Made by a program: the position numbers and the translations under genes
Notes under the pieces: model-generated
The model's database searches: none
Told to the model about the DNA's origin: nothing
Seen by the model: the letters and a program-made list of their open reading frames with translations, nothing else
Shown: piece by piece, positions 26,527 to 34,821 of the stretch
How the letters are laid out: each line of letters begins with the position of its first letter
Position numbering within the stretch: position 1 is the stretch's first letter
Assembly (NCBI RefSeq): GCF_947090785.1
Contig: NZ_OX352320.1
Span: 2,046,001 to 2,110,000 of the forward strand
Direction: 5' to 3'
Source of the DNA: Rheinheimera sp. MM224
GTDB taxonomy: Bacteria > Pseudomonadota > Gammaproteobacteria > Enterobacterales > Alteromonadaceae
DNA length: 64,000 nucleotides

Positions 26527-27383
26527 TTTTAGGCCCAGCTAAAGTGTGGGCGGGGATTGTCTTTTATCAGCCCTTATTACGAGACAAGAACGTTAGTACA
26601 GAGCAGTGGCTGCAGATCTTAAGTGCAGCGCAACAGCAGGGCATGACGGAGCTTGCGTTGCAGTGGGGGCAACATGGCGAGGTCAAATTCTTTGATCCAC
26701 TAGGACCTTCTGCTGCGTTATTTTCCGCGGTGCAACAATTAAAGATCCCGCTGTGGCTTGGTTTGTATGCTGACCCTGATTATTTTAAAAAAATAGACAG
26801 TGCTGAGGCACAGAAGCAGGCGTATTTTAAACAGCAAATGCTGTTGTCTTTACAAGTGCGGCGCCACTGGCTGAGTTTGTTAAAACAACAGCCACTACTT
26901 CAGCTTAAAGGTTGGTATTTACCGATGGAGCTGAACGATACAGATTTTGTATCGGCCTCTTATCTGACCTGGTTAAGCCGAGAACTCAAAGGTTTAAGTG
27001 AAGTATTAGATAAACCTGTAGCTATCAGTTTGTATTTTAATGGCAAAGTTCCGGTTAAAAACTGGCTGGCATCAGCTCGTCAGTTGCAAAGTGACAGTTT
27101 ACAGCTTTGGGTGCAGGATGGAGCCGGTGCTGCTCTGGTTTCAGAACAGAAGCGGCAGGAGTTGTTACAACAACTGCCTTGCACTATACCGCTGATCCGG
27201 GAGCAATTTCGGCAAAGCTCCAAACCGGGAGAAGTGTTCCAGGCCCGCGCTTTAACTGAAGCGGAAAAGCAAACACAAGCTGACAGTTGTCATCCTGTGA
27301 TTTATTTTGAATTGCGTTATATGTCTGCAGCTGCAGGCAAACTTCCTTTAGCAGACCCGCAAGAAACCGTCATAACGCATTGA
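26451..27383 (+). CDS. DUF4434-like exported protein (putative glycoside hydrolase fold)
   Basis: 310 aa. From ATG 26451 it encodes a signal peptide (FIFAAVLSVLILGPAKVWA) whose DNA lies inside the end of nfrA in another frame; no later start would retain an export signal. The mature part reads like a TIM-barrel DUF4434 protein: GIVFYQPLLRD, LWLGLYADPDYF, LKGWYLPMELND. This is similar to YbcH-like partners of NfrAB, so it probably trims or modifies the exported glycan in the periplasm (inference). The operon likely ends here; the tRNA promoter follows. Confidence 0.8.
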   Translation: MAVSNGGRFKQGSARFIFAAVLSVLILGPAKVWAGIVFYQPLLRDKNVSTEQWLQILSAAQQQGMTELALQWGQHGEVKFFDPLGPSAALFSAVQQLKIPLWLGLYADPDYFKKIDSAEAQKQAYFKQQMLLSLQVRRHWLSLLKQQPLLQLKGWYLPMELNDTDFVSASYLTWLSRELKGLSEVLDKPVAISLYFNGKVPVKNWLASARQLQSDSLQLWVQDGAGAALVSEQKRQELLQQLPCTIPLIREQFRQSSKPGEVFQARALTEAEKQTQADSCHPVIYFELRYMSAAAGKLPLADPQETVITH

Positions 27384-27428
27384 AGCGTTTAAAATAACAG
27401 CAAACAACAGCGCTTTTAAAAAAAGTGC

Positions 27429-27457
27429 TTGCAAGCAAAGCAGTGGCTGCATAACAT
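27429..27457 (+). promoter_or_regulatory. Promoter of tRNA-Val
   Basis: TTGCAA (27429-27434), 17-nt spacer, TAACAT (27452-27457), then a GC-rich discriminator (GCGCCCG) as expected for stringently controlled stable RNA genes. It is 38 bp ahead of the tRNA. Confidence 0.6.
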
Positions 27458-27494
27458 AGCGCCCGTTGTGACGACTTCGTTGCAACACAGCAAT

Positions 27495-27571
27495 GCGTCC
27501 TTAGCTCAGTTGGTTAGAGCACTACCTTGACATGGTAGGGGTCGGTGGTTCGAGTCCACTAGGACGCACCA
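27495..27571 (+). tRNA. tRNA-Val (anticodon GAC)
   Basis: 77 nt including the encoded CCA. Acceptor GCGTCCT pairs with AGGACGC; the D-loop region is AGCTCAGTTGGTTAGAGC; the anticodon stem CTACC/GGTAG encloses TTGACAT (anticodon GAC); the T-arm is GGTGG-TTCGAGT-CCACT. The 3' end is the likely integration site of the island that starts here. No second copy of the tRNA end is visible in the window. Confidence 0.97.
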
Positions 27572-27660
27572 ATTTTTCCTCACTCGAAGCCCTTGTAAAT
27601 TAAGCATTTTTTCTCAAAACTCCAATCAAATTTTTCAGGGCAAATACTCTAATATTGTTC

Positions 27661-27900
27661 ATTTGTTGCGTCGGTGACCAAACGGTGACCAAACCGTGAC
27701 CACGACTTCCAAAAAATCTTCTGACTCTTATGTTTTTCTGACCCCTATACCGATTTCCTTAAAAAGGTAAAATGATTTTGGTCACCGAAAAAAATAGGAA
27801 AAACGTCATTTTTACATTTGTAACTTATTGAATTCATTGATTGACCTATAATGGGTAAAATTGCCGTGGTCACCGAAAAAGTTGGGATAAACGTCAAAAA
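27661..27900. repeat. GTGACC/GGTCACC repeat zone next to tRNA-Val
   Basis: GGTGACCAAAC occurs twice in tandem (27673-27694), followed by a degenerate third unit (CGTGACCACG). Further on, a 29-bp direct repeat starting GGTCACCGAAAAA and ending AAACGTCA occurs at 27780-27808 and 27868-27896 (25 of 29 bases equal). Its GGTCACC is the complement of the first repeat's core. The position just after the tRNA suits integrase arm sites or a recombined attachment region. No convincing gene is present from 27572 to about 28259. Confidence 0.55.
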
Positions 27901-28054
27901 TGCTTGTTTATTGAACGGTTGGTCTGTTTTGGGAACTGTCAGGACAGATCTGGATGACATTGAAATTACCCAACTACAGCTGTTCTACCAAATCAGTTCA
28001 AAGGCTTTCCAACACCGTCTTGCCAGGTTGCCCCTCTATTGAATACACTTGAAC

Positions 28055-28126
28055 CAAGCGAGCCGTCAGCATGAGCCTTTGTCTTCTGGCAGGAAGGGAT
28101 AAAGTGATGGGCTGACGGCTTGGCTT
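28055..28126. other. Large nested hairpin in the island's left end
   Basis: AGCCGTCAGC (28061-28070) pairs exactly with GCTGACGGCT (28111-28120); pairing extends outward with one bulge to about 28126. Inside the loop CTTT/AAAG and TTCT/AGGA give a second stem. It lies in a non-coding stretch and could be a small structured RNA, a protein-binding cruciform or a decayed repeat element. Confidence 0.5.
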
Positions 28127-28259
28127 CTTGCAACTAGTGAATGCCCTCTCTCGATACCGTCATATCGAATTGTCGCGATGGTTAGTAACGCCTATGATGA
28201 TAAAGAGTAGTGGATAGAACGATTGTTGGACGATGGATGCGTAGGGTCATGGGGGAGTT

Positions 28260-28451
28260 GTGAATACTTTAGGAAAAACATCAGATGTTGCAGAAGCATT
28301 GGAAAATGAGAGAACCGCTCATGAGTCAATTCTTTGTGGCACAAAAAAGCGGTTTACTGAGGATCAATTGCTTGCAGGGCTTGATCATGCCCCTTTTTAT
28401 TGCGCACTTCTGGCATCACCCACAGCGAAGGAGTGGGGTAACAGCGAATAA
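28260..28451 (+). CDS. Small protein, possibly antitoxin-like tail
   Basis: 63 codons from GTG 28260, with GGGGGAG 3-8 nt upstream. The C-terminus (RFTEDQLLAGLDHAPFY ... KEWGNSE) weakly recalls the end of MazE/AbrB-type antitoxins (LEELLAG...). No toxin gene adjoins it. It may be a real small gene or a remnant; the DNA on both sides is non-coding. Confidence 0.35.
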   Translation: MNTLGKTSDVAEALENERTAHESILCGTKKRFTEDQLLAGLDHAPFYCALLASPTAKEWGNSE

Positions 28452-28713
28452 CTATGAAGTGTTAGTTGAGACTCCAAGTTTTGATTTGCACAGATAGTGC
28501 AGCTAGTAATGCCCACTAATGCCATAGTGTCTTATCCATACAGATAACCTCATCGCTATGTCACATAACTCGGTTTGTAGCTGTTTTTAAGATGAGTCTT
28601 TGCTTTCAACCGATAAATCAACATACTATTTCACTCTGCCGCCTTAGGGGCATCCATCAAAAAAACAGTTCTCTGTTCGAAAATATACTCTTTGGATAAT
28701 TTAAGGGGTAACC
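28452..28713. other. Non-coding interval
   Basis: No gene is seen. The last 40 bases are AT-rich and hold GATAAT about 20 bp before the next start codon, a possible -10 box. Confidence 0.4.
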
Positions 28714-28947
28714 ATGAAATACAAAGTTGAACTCGACAGCAACAATCAATTACCTCTTCCTGATGACTTTTGTCAGGAACTTAACTTCGCCGTAGGCGAC
28801 ATTTTGCTTTGCGAAAAATTAGATAACACGACAGCAATTTCGCTGCACAAGCACGTAGACCAAACTCTAACCGATGCTGAAATTGCATCTGCAGGAAATT
28901 TGACGCGTGTTATTCCACTTGTCACTCAAGACGTCTGTATAGAATAA
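28714..28947 (+). CDS. Small AbrB-like protein, unknown role
   Basis: 77 aa, ATG with AAGGGG 5 nt upstream. The sequence MKYKVELDSNNQLPLPDDFCQELNF-x-VGDILLCEK has the turn-strand-helix rhythm of swapped-hairpin AbrB/SpoVT DNA-binding domains. A Thr/Asp-rich helix follows. It might be an antitoxin or regulator; no partner is adjacent. The next 255 bp up to 29202 show no gene. Confidence 0.6.
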   Translation: MKYKVELDSNNQLPLPDDFCQELNFAVGDILLCEKLDNTTAISLHKHVDQTLTDAEIASAGNLTRVIPLVTQDVCIE

Positions 28948-29202
28948 GGCTCAGTATTCTTCGAAATGTGGCCAATGGTATGCTTATGGCGTTCCCGGCA
29001 GAAAATGGATGAACAACTGAGTGACTCATAGTAACGACTGAGTTGGAATAGAAACCCCAAACTAGGGGAAGGTGTTGTCAGGTATTACTGCTTTCTGGTT
29101 GCTTTACTGGAACGTGGTAGTTGTACTGTTTATCCTGCTCTGTGTAAAAATTGGCAGTTGTATTTGATAACAGCTTTAGCCAGTAAATGAACTCAACTCA
29201 GT

Positions 29203-29595
29203 TTAATCCGCTCTTGAACTTGAACGCTTGATATAGGCTTGTCTTGCTGCCAATGCTTGTTGTGTCAGCCGCTTTGTATCCACCTTTCTTCGCTTTAACG
29301 TCGACTCCAGACACCCTTGCAGGTCTTTTAAAATCTGATGTGGTACAGGCTTTTGCACTGTGAACTGGTAGTTGATCAAAATGAGCACGGCTTTGTGTGC
29401 CAGTGTTCTGCTTACCACTTCTACATCATCCAGATAAAGTTTGTCGTCGATGCAGCGGTTGCGGATCAACTCTTGAATGTTGTCGGTCATCGCCATCACG
29501 TCTTTGGTTTCAGTGTAATAAAATTGCGGTGAGTAGATCACATCCAGGCACAAACTGGTAGTGTGAATTGAAATTGGGCTAATTGTTTGATTCAT
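29203..29595 (-). CDS. Integrase-associated hypothetical protein
   Basis: 130 aa from ATG 29595 (AAGGA upstream), starting 15 bp after the integrase stop, so it shares the integrase transcript. It has no recognisable domain; the N-terminal half is mixed, the C-terminal half (residues 60-130) helical and basic (STLKRRKVDTKRLTQQALAAR). It is probably a DNA-binding accessory of the mobile element, but that is inference. Confidence 0.65.
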   Translation of the reverse strand: MNQTISPISIHTTSLCLDVIYSPQFYYTETKDVMAMTDNIQELIRNRCIDDKLYLDDVEVVSRTLAHKAVLILINYQFTVQKPVPHQILKDLQGCLESTLKRRKVDTKRLTQQALAARQAYIKRSSSRAD

Positions 29596-29610
29596 GGTCA
29601 AGTTTTCCTT

Positions 29611-30807
29611 TTAGATTTGGTTTTCATTTAATAAGCGTTCCATGGCGCTGCCATCCTGACGAGTCAGGTTAGGAACAAAGCGGCTGTATATTTCAAACAG
29701 CATTTTTGTGGTTGAATGGCCCATTTGACGGGCAATCCATTCAGGAGCTTCACCAGCAGCTAACCAAAGCGTTGCAGCGGTATGGCGTGTCTGATAAGGC
29801 CGTCTGTAGGTTAGACCTAAGCGCTCTAACAGCGGCTTCCAGATACGGTCACGTACGTTACGATGATCCAGCGGAGTGCCTTTCGAAGTGCAAAACACAA
29901 ATTCGCTGCGCTTGCCAGAAATGTGCTGTTGTAGTTTTAGCGCCTCATAGACCAGGGACGACATTTGAATTTCGCGGTATGACCCTAATGTTTTTGTGGT
30001 TTCCATAAAACCGTTCACATTAGTTTCCCGAACCAAAATGATTCGACGGTCGAAGTCGACATATTTCCATTTCAAGCCATCCGATTCTGAAGTACGCATT
30101 CCCGTGAAAAAGCGCACTGTGAAATAAGGTTTAAAGTCCTCACGTACTTCATCGATGATCAGCTTCACTTCTTCCAGCGAAAAGGGCTCCACATCAGTTT
30201 TATCAACCCTCAGTGGCTTAATGTTTTCAAACGGCGTACGAAAGCCATGGCGGTCGGCTGCCTCAGCTAAAATCATGCGTAGTGGTGTCATCACATGATT
30301 GACAAAATCGGCAGATAACTTTTTGCCATCGTCTTTTTCTTTGCCAAGCCGGGCGCGAAATTTCAGAATGTCAGCCTTGGTTATCAAATTCATCGGGACT
30401 GTGCCAAATTCAGGTTTCAGATAGCTTTTTAAAATGAAAGAAATGGTTTGCTGATAGCTATTTTTCCAGCGCACAGCATTTTCTTCATACCACTCATCCG
30501 CAAAGCTTTGAAACAAGACATGATCCGTTTTGGCTACACTTGGTTGGTAGTGACTAAAACACTCCGCCTTTCGTTTGGACGCTTCGTCGTCATGTCGCGC
30601 AAACTGTTTAGCTTTCGCAGATCCAGGAAAGTAGTCACGGTAGACAAAGCAATCCAGCCGCATATCTCCTTCAATGGTTTTGATTAATTTCTCCAGTTTT
30701 CTCCTGTTAGTCGGGTTGTCCTCTAACTCAGTTTGTTCCCTGCAGCGCACATCAAAGTGCCTGAAGTCGACTACCAGCTTGTTATTTCTTACGCCAATAC
30801 TAGCCAT
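29611..30807 (-). CDS. int: Tyrosine-recombinase integrase of the island
   Basis: The start at 30807 (MASIGV) has GGGAG upstream and overlaps the excisionase end. 398 aa: an N-terminal arm-DNA-binding domain (DUF3596-like), a central SAM-like core-binding domain, and a catalytic domain with Arg in FTGMRTSE, YQTRHTAAT (the box-II His replaced by Tyr, as in many relatives), GHSTT and the nucleophile Tyr in FEIYSRF. It catalyses site-specific insertion and excision, most likely at tRNA-Val. It is about 2 kb from the tRNA, with small genes and repeats between. Confidence 0.92.
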   Translation of the reverse strand: MASIGVRNNKLVVDFRHFDVRCREQTELEDNPTNRRKLEKLIKTIEGDMRLDCFVYRDYFPGSAKAKQFARHDDEASKRKAECFSHYQPSVAKTDHVLFQSFADEWYEENAVRWKNSYQQTISFILKSYLKPEFGTVPMNLITKADILKFRARLGKEKDDGKKLSADFVNHVMTPLRMILAEAADRHGFRTPFENIKPLRVDKTDVEPFSLEEVKLIIDEVREDFKPYFTVRFFTGMRTSESDGLKWKYVDFDRRIILVRETNVNGFMETTKTLGSYREIQMSSLVYEALKLQQHISGKRSEFVFCTSKGTPLDHRNVRDRIWKPLLERLGLTYRRPYQTRHTAATLWLAAGEAPEWIARQMGHSTTKMLFEIYSRFVPNLTRQDGSAMERLLNENQI

Positions 30808-31036
30808 GACAAATTCTCCCGTTAGCCATAGGAATGTAAACCCGATTGCGCACTGCGCTTTGGTACATGGTTTCTTCAATCCTTTCCCAGATGTACAAGA
30901 TCTTCCTGCCGTTAAATGGTCTGATGTAGTGAACTCCTTCTAAAAACACACTGTCTCTCAGTGACTTGTTGATATAAACTGGGCTAAACTTGATTCGTTC
31001 AGCCAGCTCTTTAGCGCTTAACAACGTAGTAGACAT
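30800..31036 (-). CDS. xis: Excisionase-like protein
   Basis: 78 aa from ATG 31036. LLSAKELAERIKFSPVYINKSLRD is a winged-helix MerR/Xis-like DNA-binding start, followed by EGVHYIRPFNGRKILYIWERIE, typical of phage excisionases (PF07825-like). It overlaps the integrase start by 8 bp and so is made just before it. It would bend attachment-site DNA and favour excision. Confidence 0.8.
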   Translation of the reverse strand: MSTTLLSAKELAERIKFSPVYINKSLRDSVFLEGVHYIRPFNGRKILYIWERIEETMYQSAVRNRVYIPMANGRICHG

Positions 31037-31056
31037 AAACACCTCGCTCTTCTGTG

Positions 31057-31114
31057 GAACATTTGTTCTCAGTAAGAACAATATAAATCATTTCATTTGT
31101 TCTGTCAAAGAACA
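31057..31114. promoter_or_regulatory. Paired repressor operators between xis and the XRE gene
   Basis: Site 1: TTGTTCT-N5-AGAACAA (31063-31081). Site 2: TGTTCT-N5-AGAACA (31098-31114). Centres are 34 bp apart. A half-site GAAC-ATTT-GTTC overlaps site 1 at 31057. They lie in the gap between two divergent starts (31036 and 31141), the usual place for a phage-type repressor to control both directions. Confidence 0.75.
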
Positions 31115-31140
31115 TTTGATGTTGTATTTGGCATTTAGTG

Positions 31141-31371
31141 ATGATTATTTTTCGTATAAAAGAACTGGTCGCTGAGAAAGAGCGCAAAGAGTTGAGGAAA
31201 ATCACCTTGACTGAGGTGTCTGAGACGACGGGTGTAAACAGAACCACATTGTCAAAAATGTTGAACCCGGCTGTTCGTCATTCAACAACAACGTCAGCTA
31301 TCGAAGCTTTGTGTAAGTACTTTAATTGCCGTGTTGAAGACTTAATGGTGTATGTGCCTGAAGGTGATTGA
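31141..31371 (+). CDS. XRE-family HTH repressor
   Basis: 76 aa from ATG 31141. A Cro/CI-type helix-turn-helix (LTEVSETTGVNRTTLSKML) fills the middle, and the tail TSAIEALCKYFNCRVEDLMVY is the standard end of HTH_26 proteins. No ribosome site is seen; translation may be nearly leaderless. It is divergent from xis-int and is the likely ligand of the TTGTTCT operators. Confidence 0.85.
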   Translation: MIIFRIKELVAEKERKELRKITLTEVSETTGVNRTTLSKMLNPAVRHSTTTSAIEALCKYFNCRVEDLMVYVPEGD

Positions 31372-31384
31372 GGGTAGGGCGCTG

Positions 31385-31441
31385 TGTACAGTTTTTTTCC
31401 GGTGGCTTAGTTTTTAAATTCGGACATCTATTGTGTATACA
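31385..31441 (+). promoter_or_regulatory. Candidate autoregulatory sites of the Phd-type antitoxin
   Basis: TGTACA (31385-31390) and TGTATACA (31434-31441) precede the antitoxin gene. TGTACA is the core recognised by the YefM relative of this family, so self-repression is plausible. Confidence 0.45.
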
Positions 31442-31467
31442 AAGCCAATATGAGCAGAGGGTGATTG

Positions 31468-31731
31468 ATGCTTGTAGTTAATCTTTCTAAAGCTAAGTCT
31501 CAGCTGTCTAGCCTAATTACTGCCATCGAAAACAAGCAACAAGATGAAATTATTATCTTAAAAGATGGCAAGCCGGTGGCAAAGTTAGTAGGTCTCACCA
31601 CATCTAGCGATACCTTCGCACGCATTGGAATAGCTAAAAACGCCTTTGTCCTGCCCGATACTATCGATGATAAAAATGAAGAAGTTACGGCTTTGTTTTT
31701 AGGCGAAGGCTTTTCAAAACCTACAGTTTGA
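31468..31731 (+). CDS. Phd/YefM-family antitoxin, no toxin gene beside it
   Basis: 87 aa, ATG 31468 with AGAGGGTG upstream. MLVVNLSKAKSQLSSLITAIE and EIIILKDGKPVAKLVGL are the Phd/YefM DNA-binding fold; the C-terminal half would wrap a PIN or Doc/RelE-type toxin. Downstream 31732-31872 encodes no toxin, only a 21-codon frame, so it is an orphan or the toxin has been lost. Confidence 0.85.
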   Translation: MLVVNLSKAKSQLSSLITAIENKQQDEIIILKDGKPVAKLVGLTTSSDTFARIGIAKNAFVLPDTIDDKNEEVTALFLGEGFSKPTV

Positions 31732-31872
31732 CCGTCAGCAAATAGCGCTCTAAATAATCCGTAGTCCACTGTATTCAAAACGTACATGATGTTCTGTCCA
31801 GTAATGCGGCGACAGGACAAAGACTGTATGCTGGATCTCATAAGCTTTTGAAGCGTGATAGAGGGATTTAGC

Positions 31873-32889
31873 ATGTGGTTTGATGAATTAACTGGTTGTA
31901 CAGAAACTACTGCCAATGTCGCCCGGTTGTTGCAATACCGAGACGGTATGCTTCACTGTCAGAGTAATGGTGCTACTTATCAGGTAGGGCAGCTTACAAC
32001 TCCAAGTCTCGCAGACCTTCGTAAAAAAGTAACTTTTGCGTCTACTGCGAATAGTCAACTTAAGCTATCAGAACGAATTGCTGATGCACAATCTTTGCAT
32101 CGAGACTCCGCCAATGCGGGGGCTCTATTCCAGGTTGCATCGCAGTTTAATTTACTTGAAATGACATCTCCGGATGTCAGCCCAGAGCAGGGTGTGAGTT
32201 GCTATCAGTTCTATAAAACTCAAGGGCCAGCTTGCGCTATCGCCTGCGGTGCTGGAACCATTTATCGCAACTACTTTGTTCAAGTAAATGATAGCAGGGG
32301 CCAAACTGCAGAGCGTCAGTTGAATATGGTAAGCGACCTAGGTGATTGTTTGGCCAGCCAAATGAATATGTCGGTATCTGAGTTGTGGCGAATGCGAAAT
32401 GGTTACCTCGTGCCCAGCACAAAAGGACTGGATGCTATAACGAATTACCTTAACTCTTTGGATGAAAACGCTTTAGATACACTTCGGTCACTACTGAGAA
32501 TTGGATTACAGTCAAACACTCAGGTTACGTTGCAAGGTTCTGAGCACTGCGTTTCACAAGCCTATTGTTCAGCCTTACCTGTCGCCTACTGCGATTTGCC
32601 GATAAAAGTGTGGCAACCTTTTGCGCAGTTAGTGTTAGACGCTGCGTATGAGGCCACCTTTGCTGCGGCAGTCATTAACCACAAAACCACGGGTAACCCT
32701 CGTTTGTTCTTAACATTGTTAGGTGGTGGAGTTTTTGGTAACAGAATAGATTGGATTATCAATGCAATACAGCGTTCTTGTATGCTTTATAAGCAAAGTA
32801 ACCTGGAGGTTTTTATTGTCAGTTATGGCCGTTCAAAACCTGAAGTACGTCAACTTATCAAAAGCTTAGAGCAGCCAGCAACTAACTAG
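31873..32889 (+). CDS. Conserved hypothetical protein, possibly macrodomain-like
   Basis: 338 aa from ATG 31873 (AGAGGG upstream). No signal peptide or TM. Conserved-looking blocks: FQVASQFNLLEMTSPDVSPEQG, GPACAIACGAGTIYRNYF and LFLTLLGGGVFGNRIDWI. The 'VASQFN' strand with the later 'GGGVFGN' loop resembles the ADP-ribose-binding strands of macrodomain/PARG folds, hence the tentative call. No catalytic assignment is possible. It stands alone in the island between an orphan antitoxin and two membrane proteins. Confidence 0.75.
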   Translation: MWFDELTGCTETTANVARLLQYRDGMLHCQSNGATYQVGQLTTPSLADLRKKVTFASTANSQLKLSERIADAQSLHRDSANAGALFQVASQFNLLEMTSPDVSPEQGVSCYQFYKTQGPACAIACGAGTIYRNYFVQVNDSRGQTAERQLNMVSDLGDCLASQMNMSVSELWRMRNGYLVPSTKGLDAITNYLNSLDENALDTLRSLLRIGLQSNTQVTLQGSEHCVSQAYCSALPVAYCDLPIKVWQPFAQLVLDAAYEATFAAAVINHKTTGNPRLFLTLLGGGVFGNRIDWIINAIQRSCMLYKQSNLEVFIVSYGRSKPEVRQLIKSLEQPATN

Positions 32890-33090
32890 CTTAAAGTGGA
32901 AAGTATCAATGAGGTGCCGTCAGCAAATCAAAAGCTATTGGGGCGGACGGTTTATCTAAAGATAATGATGGTGACTGTACGCAAAGTTTACGTGGGTAAA
33001 TATCCAGTATTTGTTTGACAGATATTCAAGAGTATCTTTTAAAGGCAGTCTTGTAGGTCTGCTAAATCGTTATAAAAAGGAAGTTCAGGG

Positions 33091-33675
33091 ATGGCAGTAA
33101 AAGCTCAAGTTTACGATATCAGGGACGTTTGGATGGCATTAAAATTGGCGGGGTACAACCTGCTGTGGACATCGATGATTTGGCTAATTACCTCCTATCT
33201 TTTTAATCTTTGGCAGTGGTTTAGTCATGGCGCCATTCTTTTGTTTATTCAAAGTACTTTGATTTACTTTGCCAACAGACGTTACCTTATCAATCTCGAA
33301 ACGCAAAGTTTTGGTTTTCCAAGGTCGGATATGGAAAACAGCATTTTTGCGATCATCACATTACAACCATACTGGAATTTAATGCGCCGAAAAACAGTAC
33401 TTTTGGCGGACATCGAAAACATTTATTTGGATACAAAGCGTTGGACCAGTGTTAAAAAAATGAGTAATGGTAATGATGCGAAAGGGAGGCCTAAAACAAA
33501 AAATAAAGCTACTCGACAAATTCGCTACACCCTCAATATTGCTGGCCAGTTCGGGTCAGCCAATTTAACTTTTCTAAGCAGGCAGAAACGTGACGAGGTG
33601 CGCAATGCGCTTGAACGAAGCATACGCCGAATAATTGGTAAAACAGTTGATGTCAAAGTAGCAGAGTTGTCTTGA
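33091..33675 (+). CDS. Membrane protein, unknown
   Basis: 194 aa, AAGGAAG upstream. Two N-terminal hydrophobic segments (about residues 22-42 and 46-62), then a basic cytoplasmic part with KTKNKATRQIRYTLNI and a helical end. No recognised family. 24 bp separate it from the next membrane protein, suggesting one operon. The PH-like rhythm after the TMs (LLADIENIYLDTKRW, FLSRQKRDEVRNAL) is only suggestive. Confidence 0.75.
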   Translation: MAVKAQVYDIRDVWMALKLAGYNLLWTSMIWLITSYLFNLWQWFSHGAILLFIQSTLIYFANRRYLINLETQSFGFPRSDMENSIFAIITLQPYWNLMRRKTVLLADIENIYLDTKRWTSVKKMSNGNDAKGRPKTKNKATRQIRYTLNIAGQFGSANLTFLSRQKRDEVRNALERSIRRIIGKTVDVKVAELS

Positions 33676-33699
33676 GACCACATAATCACTGGTAATATC

Positions 33700-34764
33700 A
33701 TGAAATTTATTCGTAATTTGTTTAGTTTGATATTTCTTTTGGTGACCGGTTATTTCTTATTTCCGGTTGCTTATGACTCAGCCATGCTCTTAGCTTACCA
33801 ACACGGTCATAGTGCGATTGTTCGTGCTCATCTTCGATTTTTGCCAGATGAACGTTACAACATTGAGCTGCAAAACGCACTTAAGGCTGACGATATTGAT
33901 ACGGCAAATCAACTCAGTACCTTGGGGTTTCAGAATAATGTCATGTTTGAACCTGGATTATTAAAAGAGTTGGAAGACAAGAACTCTGCCTGGATGTCAG
34001 TTTCGCGAAGTGGCGATGAAATATGGAACGGATTAACGGGTAAGGAAGTAAAAACATTCACGGGTTTGAGTGCTGCTGTAGCTGCAGACCTAACAACTAT
34101 TTCTGATTTTACGGACTTGTACCAAGAGTTTCAAAATTACCCAGATTACGACAATCTGACCGTTGGTTTGTCATTGCTCGGTATAACTGCCACAGGTATG
34201 GCATTTGCCTCTGGCGGTATTTCTGCAGCGAAAACGGTTTCTTTACGGTTAATGGCTAGCAGTATAAAAATGTTTCGCAAAGCGGGGCGATTTTCTAAAC
34301 AACTAGAGGCTGAGCTAATTGGAAGTATGGGCAAGCTTGTAAACAAAGACGCTGTTAATGAGCTATATCGTAAAACTCAATCTGTTGAACTAAGTCAGCT
34401 TAATTCAAAACAAATGAGCGAGATGTCTGTAATTTTAGCTAGGTCAATAGACACAACAGCATTAAGAACATTAAGAACAGCTGCGGATGATTCATTGTTT
34501 ATCGCGTCCAAAGGCGGCTTAAGTGCTTTATCAAATAGCTTTAAAGCAGCGGATAATTTGCAGGATCTTTCTCGTTTGAAAAAAGTTGCAACATTATCAG
34601 GCGATGAATTAGCAGGTATTGTAAAACTTGCTCCTCGCTTGGCTAAGCCTTTATTCAAAGCTATGGACATCATCTATCAGGCCATAGCGTTTTTATTCGG
34701 TGCGTTTGTTTGGGTAATTTCAGTGTTGAAATTTATTTATTCTGCTGCCAGATTAGTGTTTTAG
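33700..34764 (+). CDS. Membrane protein with N- and C-terminal hydrophobic segments
   Basis: 354 aa. The N-terminal helix (5-25) could be a signal anchor; a Gly/Ala-rich hydrophobic stretch (TVGLSLLGITATGMAFASGG, about 147-167) and a C-terminal segment (IYQAIAFLFGAFVWVISVLKF) follow. Between them are long amphipathic helices. This layout is seen in pore-like or membrane-acting proteins, but no family is recognised. It is probably co-transcribed with the preceding gene. Confidence 0.75.
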   Translation: MKFIRNLFSLIFLLVTGYFLFPVAYDSAMLLAYQHGHSAIVRAHLRFLPDERYNIELQNALKADDIDTANQLSTLGFQNNVMFEPGLLKELEDKNSAWMSVSRSGDEIWNGLTGKEVKTFTGLSAAVAADLTTISDFTDLYQEFQNYPDYDNLTVGLSLLGITATGMAFASGGISAAKTVSLRLMASSIKMFRKAGRFSKQLEAELIGSMGKLVNKDAVNELYRKTQSVELSQLNSKQMSEMSVILARSIDTTALRTLRTAADDSLFIASKGGLSALSNSFKAADNLQDLSRLKKVATLSGDELAGIVKLAPRLAKPLFKAMDIIYQAIAFLFGAFVWVISVLKFIYSAARLVF

Positions 34765-34821
34765 GGAAATTGGTTTTAGCAGTCATAACTGCATAAAATT
34801 ATCGGGAGATGAGAGAGAATC

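Noticed and set aside
27851..28042. 63-codon frame after tRNA-Val
   Set aside because: It has a plausible start but lies in the repeat zone, has no family match and no ribosome site. Left as part of the repeat region.
28055..28126. Retron msr/msd RNA
   Set aside because: The hairpin suggested it, but no reverse transcriptase gene is in the window.
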